From Zygnema cylindricum (taxonomy: Eukaryota; Streptophyta; Zygnematophyceae; Zygnematales; Zygnemataceae): a stretch of DNA of 64,000 bases. Within the stretch, counting starts at the first letter, position 1; every line of letters begins with the position of its first letter. The notes beneath the pieces were generated by a model that made no database searches, had not been told where the DNA came from, and saw only the letters and a list, made by a program, of their open reading frames with translations. This document shows, piece after piece, positions 58,068 through 64,000 of this stretch. Both the position numbers and the translations under genes were made by a program. The stretch lies in the NCBI GenBank assembly GCA_037447655.1, contig JBBHKE010001486.1, positions 64,001-128,000 of the forward strand, written 5' to 3'.

Positions 58068-58754
58068 ACACCGCTAACCGTTAGTAGTGTTTATAACACT
58101 AATTTTGACGCGGCTTTTTTCGGCCCAAAAACAAAAATTAGAGTTATTAGCATTAAAATAGAATTAACGCTAATATGGAAAGTATTTATTTAGTGTTAAC
58201 CATTTTATATTACGTTCGTCGAAATTAGTGTGATACACGAGAAGCTCGTGTACGTACATCGCGTCGTCGTGACATCTCATTTCTACAACGTTAAGTGCGC
58301 TTCGCATGTAAATTAAATTGCAGTACCAGTTAGCCGCCGGAAAGAGCGGAACATTACAAAACATAAAGCATAAAAAAATAGTGTAAATTTTACTTTCATT
58401 TACATGTTCCGTACGACTTCCAAACCGCACACGTACGTATTTCGGCGAAAGCCGTCGGGATAGCACACCTGCACTTGCAACAGTATCGTCGACGGCTCAG
58501 CGGACACCCCACGAAGTCGACACACAAAATGGCGTTGAGCGCCAAATTTATGCGAATGCTATTTTTTTTTGGGACACAAAATCACAAATTATTGTTAGTG
58601 CGAATGATATTTTTTTTTGGGACACAAAATCACAAATTATTGTTAATGCGAATGCTATTTTTTTTTTGGGACACAAAATCACAAATTATTGTTATTAACA
58701 CTAAATTAGCGTTTACGCTAATTTTTTTTTAAACTAATAACGATTAGCGGTGTA
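58068..58754. mobile_element. TA-flanked element, family M2, copy 4 (expanded)
   Basis: Ends ACACCGCTAACCGTTAGTAG and CTAATAACGATTAGCGGTGTA. At 687 bp it is larger than the other copies, partly because of a tandem repeat (58555-58700). It touches copy 5 at a shared TA. Confidence 0.6.
58555..58700. repeat. Three-unit tandem repeat of about 53 bp
   Basis: TTTTTTTTGGGACACAAAATCACAAATTATTGTTA with a following TGCGAATG occurs three times in a row within M2 copy 4. Confidence 0.9.
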
Positions 58755-58974
58755 AACCGCGAATCGTTATTAGTGTCAAAGTTTAAATAGCGTAAAAAAA
58801 AAATTAGTATTATTGATTCTAATTTAGTGCGAGAGACGTGGCAGATTATGGTCCACGTCCTTAAATAGTGTTGCTAATTTATTTTCGAAAATCATGTATA
58901 CTAATTGAGGAAAAAAATCAAAATTTTAAGAACCCAAATTAGTGACTTTGACACTAATAACGATTCGCGGTGTA
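58753..58974. mobile_element. TA-flanked MITE, family M2, copy 5
   Basis: 222 bp. The left end TAAACCGCGAATCGTTATTAG and the right end AATAACGATTCGCGGTGTA are near-perfect inverted repeats. The interior GACGTGGCAGATTATGGTCC is the inverse of copy 1, so it is oriented oppositely. Confidence 0.75.
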
Positions 58975-58984
58975 GTTTACTAAT

Positions 58985-59119
58985 ACTCTCCTCTCCTCTC
59001 CTCTCCTCTCCCTTCCTCTTCTCTCCTCTCATTTCCTTCTTCTCTCCTCTCTTCTCATTTCCCCCCTCTCCTCGCATATCCTTCCCTCTTTCGTCCTTCC
59101 CTCCCCCCCCTCCCGCCCC
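58985..59119. repeat. CTCCT-type pyrimidine microsatellite
   Basis: An almost pure C/T tract (CTCTC, TTCC and CCCTCCC units) on the plus strand between M2 copy 5 and the gypsy 1 LTR edge. Confidence 0.85.
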
Positions 59120-59125
59120 GTACGG

Positions 59126-59151
59126 TACCCGAATCCTGTAACCCTATTACA
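59126..59151. repeat. Edge of a gypsy 1-type LTR
   Basis: GTACCCGAATCCTGTAACCCTATTACA is the same as the outer end of the gypsy 1 LTR at 54737-54762, cut off on its left. It is fused directly to the gag of gypsy 2, in the opposite element orientation and without a primer site, so it marks a rearrangement breakpoint. Confidence 0.8.
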
Positions 59152-59798
59152 AAATGGCTAAATTGCATTTCTTGAACTATTTGAATCATATACTAAAATC
59201 AGAACTAAAACATCGAAAATTTAATAATTTGAAAGAATTACAAGATAAGTCATTGGAATTAGAGGATCAGTTGGGGTATAATCGGGAAACTCGATCACTC
59301 AGGGGTAATTTGAATGAAGTATCAGAGTGGGATGAGGAGGAATTTGTTGAACAGGGTCTGAATGCTGGTCTGGTGAATAGGCAAAATATCTTCTGGGGAA
59401 ATCAAAGGGGTGGACATAGTGTTAATGCAGGAAATAAATTTAACAATAGAGGGGGGTACATTAAAAGTCCTAAACCAAGCATTAATGCCCAGAAGCCTAA
59501 CCATAACATGTATTCATGCACTATTTGTCAGAAAAAGGGTCATATAGCATTTGAGTGTGCACAACTGAAAAAAATTAACTGTTATAACTGTGGAGAGGAG
59601 GGACATTTTAGTAGAGAGTGCATAAAACCCAAGAAGAAAGTCACTTGTTTCAAATGCGGAGGTCCAAATCATTACGCTAAAGACTGTACAGATAAAGGTT
59701 CTCTCAAAACAGTCGATGTAAATGAAGGTCTCCAAGAGGATATTGCATTATATCTAGCTGAGCAGGAAGCTCAGGAGGTGGGAAACGGAAAGGACTAA
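59152..59798 (+). pseudogene. Gypsy 2 gag, 5'-truncated, with three zinc knuckles
   Basis: An open frame of 214 codons from 59154 whose N-terminal capsid part is missing. After a Gly/Asn-rich stretch it holds three CCHC knuckles in a row: CTICQKKGHIAFEC, CYNCGEEGHFSREC and CFKCGGPNHYAKDC (residues about 120-180). They bind the RNA genome. The first ATG is accidental, since the LTR edge abuts it. Confidence 0.85.
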
Positions 59799-59812
59799 CT
59801 GAAAGTCCTCAG

Positions 59813-60346
59813 TTGAGTCAACCGGATCCAGAAGTTAAAGAGTTAACTTTGGAGGGCAAATTAATGAATGGAAAAGTTAGGATAGCTAAATTTATTATGA
59901 TTCTCACTACACTGCATAGTTTAAAGAATCCTTCTGATGAAATTCTCAACAACATACCTATGTTAGGACAGTTAACTAATAATGACACCAGACACAGGTT
60001 GATTAGATTCGAGTCATTAGTGGAAGGAAAACCGTTGAAAGTAATGGTTGATTCATGTGCCACACATAATTTTATTTCACATAGGTTTGTAGAGGAAAAT
60101 AAAATTCCTACTGTCATAAGGGAAAAGCCTTTACATGTTCAAGTGGCAAATGGTAATAAGTCCACATTAGACTTACAAACTAACACGATAGAAGTTGATA
60201 TCCAAGGTCATAAAATGATAGTTGTGTGTGAAATAATGAGTTTGGGAAGTGAACAACTAATTTTGGGAAAGCCTTGGTTAACTGAACAAAATTCTCAAAT
60301 TAATGGGGAAATTAACACCTTGAAAGTGAGGTCTGAAAACAGTTAG
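59813..60346 (+). pseudogene. Gypsy 2 protease
   Basis: The frame contains KVMVDSCATHNFISHRF, the retropepsin active-site region with Cys in place of the Gly of DSG, and later EQLILGKPWL, the conserved Ile-Leu-Gly motif of retrotransposon proteases. A TAG at 60344-60346 interrupts the frame, which then continues in register into RT. Activity is unlikely with the altered triad. Confidence 0.82.
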
Positions 60347-60352
60347 AAGGTT

Positions 60353-62040
60353 TTGCAAGCATTATCTCCTAAGAAATTGCATAGGAATCATATAAATAAC
60401 ATAACCAGATTGGGAGTGGAAGGTTTGATATCTGCTAAACAATTTAAAAAACACTTAAAAGATAAAACAAATCATCCTTTCTTGTTATTAGTAACTGAGG
60501 CAGTTACTGATGAAAGAGGGGGAGAAAACACTAACATTGATGTCATCACTAAATCAGACACCACTAAAACTTTCGAAAAACTAAAATCTGATTTTGTAAC
60601 TGACATTAATACATCTGATGTTGCTGTTAAGGATTTGATTTTTGAATTTCAAGATGTTTTCCCAAGTGATTTACCCTCGGGAAGGCCACCTTCCCGAGAT
60701 GTAGAACATGTTATTAACCTTGAACTTGGATGTAATCCTCCTGTCACAGGAATTTATAAACACAGTTTCTTTGAGCAGGAGGAGTTAAAGAAACAGATCA
60801 AAGAACTCTTAGAGAAAAGACATATTCAGCCCAGCAAATCACCGTACGGAGCACCCGTTCTCTTCGTCAAAAAGAAAGACGGAACGTTGAGAATGTGTGT
60901 CGATTATCGTAGTCTGAATAAGATTACGGTGAAGGATAAGTATCCGTTACCTTTAATTTCTGATTTGATAGATCGTTTAAAAGGTGCTAAAGTATTTTCG
61001 TTGATTGACCTGCGTAGTGGCTTTAATCAGGTGCCGATTAGAATTGAAGATGTTGATAAAACTGCTTTCAGGACTAGGGTGGGTCATTTCGAATGGATAG
61101 TGATGCCATTCGGCTTAACGAATGCACCGCCTACTTACCAAAGATTAATGAACCAAACCTTTTCAGATTACATAGATGAGTTTGTCCAAGTGTTTATAGA
61201 TGATATTTTAGTTTACAGTGAATCTAAAGAACAACATATAATTCATTTAAAAAAGTTTTGGAAAGGTTAAGAGAAAGAAAATTATATGGAAAATTGTCAA
61301 AATCTAGTTTTCTTAAAAGTGAACAATTATTTTTGGGACATATAGTAGTGGGGAAGGTGTTAAAACAAATCCATCCAAAATTTTAGCAATCCAAAATTGG
61401 AAACAATCTACTAATGTCACGGAAGTTATATCGTTTTTGGGATTGGCCACTTATTACAGGAAATTTATCAGGAACTTCAGTATGATCGCCGCACCTTTGA
61501 CGGATTTACTTCGGGAGAAAGAGACGTTTGTGTGAGGAGCTGATCAGGAGGGAGCATTCGACGAATTAAAAGGGAAGTTGACCTCTGCCCCTACACATAT
61601 GTATCCTGATCTTGCCAGGGAATTTGAAGTTCTGATCACTACAGATGCATCTGATAAAGGTCTAGGTGCAGTCATAAGTCAAAAAGTTGGCAAACACTTT
61701 CATCCTATTGCTTTTGAGTCCAAAAATTCAATGAGGCTGAAAAAAACTATACAGCACATGAAACAGAATTACTTGCAATTGTACATGCATTGGTGAAATG
61801 GCGTTGTTATTTGCAAAATAAAGAATTTACAGTTCAATGTGATAATTAAGCACGATCTTATTTACAGAGATTAAGTGATGCGCAGATTATGATTGGTAGA
61901 CAGGTTAGGTGGATGCAGAAATTAACATATTTCAAATTTAATATCAAACATATCTTCATGGGAAGACAAATGTTGTCGCATATCTTTTAAGAAGATGTTT
62001 TGAAATAAGTGTTATGGTTCAAGATGAATTGTTTTTAGAT
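60353..62040 (+). pseudogene. Gypsy 2 reverse transcriptase and RNase H
   Basis: 60353-61270 is open and carries [45 protein letters not shown] and the catalytic [10 protein letters not shown], all intact. A frameshift at about 61255 breaks the thumb. RNase H follows at 61578-61800 with TTDASDKGLGAVIS, a further frameshift in the HETELLAIVHAL region, and a stop at about 61850. The fingers and palm are well preserved compared with gypsy 1. Confidence 0.9.
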
Positions 62041-63023
62041 ACAATTAGAAATGGTTATGATAAAGATCCTTATTTTGTTGTAATTTGCAAGAATATTTCG
62101 GGAGGGAATTTTGACCAATTGAATGAGAGGCATGTCAAAAACTTTAGACTAGAGGATGGTTTACTGTATTTGTAATTTGGGGATAGATTATGGATTCATG
62201 AAGTGGGAGAGTTAAGAAATCAAATTTTACGGAAGCTCATGAGCATTTAGGACATCTAGGTCGAGATAAAATTCTTAGTCGATTGCAAAGTAGATTGTTT
62301 TGTCCTGGGATGGCAAAAGAGGTGTCAAAACACGTGGAAAGTTGTGTCCCTTGCAAACAGAGTAAACCTAGTACCCAAAAACCTAAAGGTCTCTTAAAAC
62401 CTTTGGATATCCCCGAAAGACCGTGGGAATCTGTCAGTATGGATTTTATTGTCAGATTGCCTACTACATCTAAAAGGAATGACAGTATCATGGTCGTAGT
62501 CGATAGGTTCAGTAAAATGGCAATCTTTATCCCTTGCAAAACCACTTATTTCGTTGTGGATATTGCAAAGTTATATTTTGACAACGTAGTCAAACATCAT
62601 GGAGTCCCTCTATCTATAGTCAGTGATGGAGATTCTAAATTTATGTCTGCTTTTTGGAAATAATTACAGCAAAATTTAGGCTCTGAATTGAAAATGAGTA
62701 CCGCTTATCATCCTCAGACAGATGGACAGACAGAAAGGATGAACCGTACACTAAAGGAAATGCTTAGGACTGTTTGCAGTGGAGTTCATAACACCTGGGA
62801 ATCTAAACTGCCATTAATGGAATTTGCATACAATTCATATAAACATGCTAGTACAGGATTCTCACCATTTAAAGTTGCATACGGATACCAACCTAGAGAA
62901 GCATTGGACTTAATAACAGGAGTCACTCAAGAGAATAGAGGTTCTGGAACAGAGTTTTGGGAATACGTTGAAACAGTTTGGAAAACTTTCCGGGATGCAT
63001 TAGGGGAGGCACAAAAAATGCAA
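62041..63023 (+). pseudogene. Gypsy 2 integrase
   Basis: The zinc region HEHLGHLGRDK and CVPCKQSK keeps all four HHCC ligands (62240-62365). The core has SMDFIVRLP (first Asp), IVSDGDSKFMSAFWK (second Asp; the usual R is G), then a stop at 62661-62663. The frame continues with STAYHPQTDGQTERMNRTL (catalytic Glu). A second stop occurs at about 63024. The DDE residues are present. Confidence 0.9.
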
Positions 63024-63497
63024 TAATTAAATGCTAACCGCAAACGGGGTGATTGGGTGTTACGCACAGGTGACAAGGTTTGGCTTTCTACAACTCATTA
63101 CAGGTGCAAGATTGAGGGACAACCGGTTCCTACGGGGAAATTTGCTCCTAAATACATTGGACCATTTATTGTAATCGAGATGATATCGTTAGTTGCTGCC
63201 AAATTGGACTTTCCACCTTCAACCAAAATTCATCCAATGATACACATCAGCCAATTGAAACCAGCGAATCTTCGACCAACTGAAGGAGAATTGGAATTGG
63301 ATCCCTCAATAATTACTGAACCTGAAGTCCACAAATGGGTAATAGATTGGTTTGGTCAACGGTACAAGGTCGGTGATACTATATTCTGGCAAGTGCATTA
63401 TCTAGGAAGGCCTAAGGAAGAGTTGACTTTAGAGGATAAAAATTCTGAGTTTTTACAGAGGTATTGGAGGGATAATAATATAGAAGTCCCGTCTTGA
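63024..63497 (+). pseudogene. Gypsy 2 GPY/F region and degenerate chromodomain
   Basis: The frame shows LRTGDKVWLST, FAPKYIGPFIV (GPY/F module), KIHPMIHISQLKP, and then a chromodomain-like segment: VIDWFGQRYKVGDTIFWQVHYLGRPKEELTLE is split by substitutions but keeps the spacing of VxWxGY and W-x-E elements. The aromatic cage is poorly conserved. The element ends here, about 50 bases before the polypurine tract. Confidence 0.75.
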
Positions 63498-63529
63498 GAA
63501 TTAAAAGTGTTTTAACTGAGGTCAGTTAA

Positions 63530-63543
63530 AAATAAGGAGGGGA
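63530..63543 (+). promoter_or_regulatory. Gypsy 2 polypurine tract
   Basis: AAAATAAGGAGGGGATGA immediately precedes TGTAACAG-type LTR sequence. It is purine only apart from the last positions, as expected for priming of plus-strand DNA. Confidence 0.75.
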
Positions 63544-64000
63544 TGATGTAACAGTAATATCGGATTGAACTTGTTTATAAAGGGGTATTTAGGTGTTATG
63601 ATTATAGAGTATTAAATTTGGTAGACGTCCGCGAAAGAATCACGCTATTTGGAGATATATTTTAAAAGTTATAGAGGTAGGTGCATTTAGGTGACAGCGT
63701 GGGGTCTAAATAACAAGTGGGTATAAATTGAAACGGGTTAAGGGTCAAATTAGTACCGAAATTACGCGTGTACGTTTCATAAATTTCTATTGAAACGTTT
63801 AGTATGCAAGGTAGTTCGTTTCGTACAAATCTTAGTACGAAACGTCACTTTCACTTAAGGGAATTTTGTAGGAAGTTTCGCGTGCGAAAATTGTTACGCA
63901 CGATCGTGCGAAGTTGCATTTCGTTTGGCGCGCACTTTTGCACGTAAATGTTACGCACTGAAACGTAACGTTTGATTGGTTAGTGAAGTGCTAAGTAGTT
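63544..64000 (+). repeat. Gypsy 2 3' LTR, beginning (runs off the window)
   Basis: Begins TGATGTAACAGTAATATCGG after the polypurine tract; the exact first base could be 63544 or 63547. At least 455 bases are visible, rich in TACG and CGTTTCG words. There is no matching 5' LTR in the window. Confidence 0.7.

Noticed and set aside
58475-58732. 85-codon ORF with a repeated FFFGTQNHKLLL unit
   Set aside because: Produced by the 53-bp tandem repeat inside an M2 element; no start context or homologous domain.

Overview
The window is eukaryotic. It is AT-rich, dominated by retrotransposons, and holds only two genes I would call host genes. Several features suggest a land plant, probably a non-seed plant such as a bryophyte: two cysteine-free germin-like proteins with one intron each, Ty1/copia elements with a plant-type domain order, chromodomain Ty3/gypsy elements, and fragments of a non-LTR element type I associate with bryophytes, lycophytes and ferns. 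The species cannot be named from sequence alone.

Layout. 0-6.5 kb: two inverted copies of the 3' end of a non-LTR element flank a copia 3' end (LTR 1558-2679) and a solo-like LTR (4484-5560). 8.6-14.7 kb: the gene island, with two germin-like genes on the minus strand (8872-9889 and 13822-14739), each followed at its 3' side by a degenerate ATGTCC minisatellite. Between and after them lie two non-autonomous DNA transposon families, one with an 8-bp target duplication (hAT-like) and one flanked by TA. 17.1-17.7 kb is a minisatellite of about 54 bp.

18.2-42.2 kb is a nested stack of retrotransposons that can be resolved by target-site duplications (TSDs). Copia E (minus) is interrupted by copia C (plus). 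The LTR of C is split by copia B (22093-38084, TSD GAACC). The 3' LTR of B is split by copia A (28046-37881, TSD ACTTA). The gag of A is split by a short coding-free LTR element, called R here (32868-36331, TSD CAACT), whose two 1258-bp LTRs are almost identical. A further copia, D, abuts C. Elements A, B, C and R all carry a primer site matching the anticodon stem-loop of initiator tRNA-Met, so they are primed by a half tRNA.

44-54.8 kb holds a non-LTR reverse transcriptase fragment, broken copia pieces, and a complete but decayed chromodomain gypsy element (46507-54762, minus). That element contains a solo copia LTR (TSD CCCTC) in its integrase and an intact extra ORF of at least 395 codons between the chromodomain and the 3' LTR. 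54.8-59.1 kb is non-coding, with inverted-repeat elements and old tandem repeats. 59.15-64.0 kb is a second, plus-strand, decayed gypsy element with three zinc knuckles and a degenerate chromodomain; its 3' LTR runs off the window.

Most transposon ORFs carry stops, frameshifts or changed catalytic residues. The most unusual signals are (1) a tRNA-like A-box/B-box module embedded antisense in every copia LTR family, (2) the intact accessory ORF of the otherwise broken gypsy element, (3) the very young non-autonomous element R, and (4) a sharp identity boundary between the two germin-like genes that looks like gene conversion.
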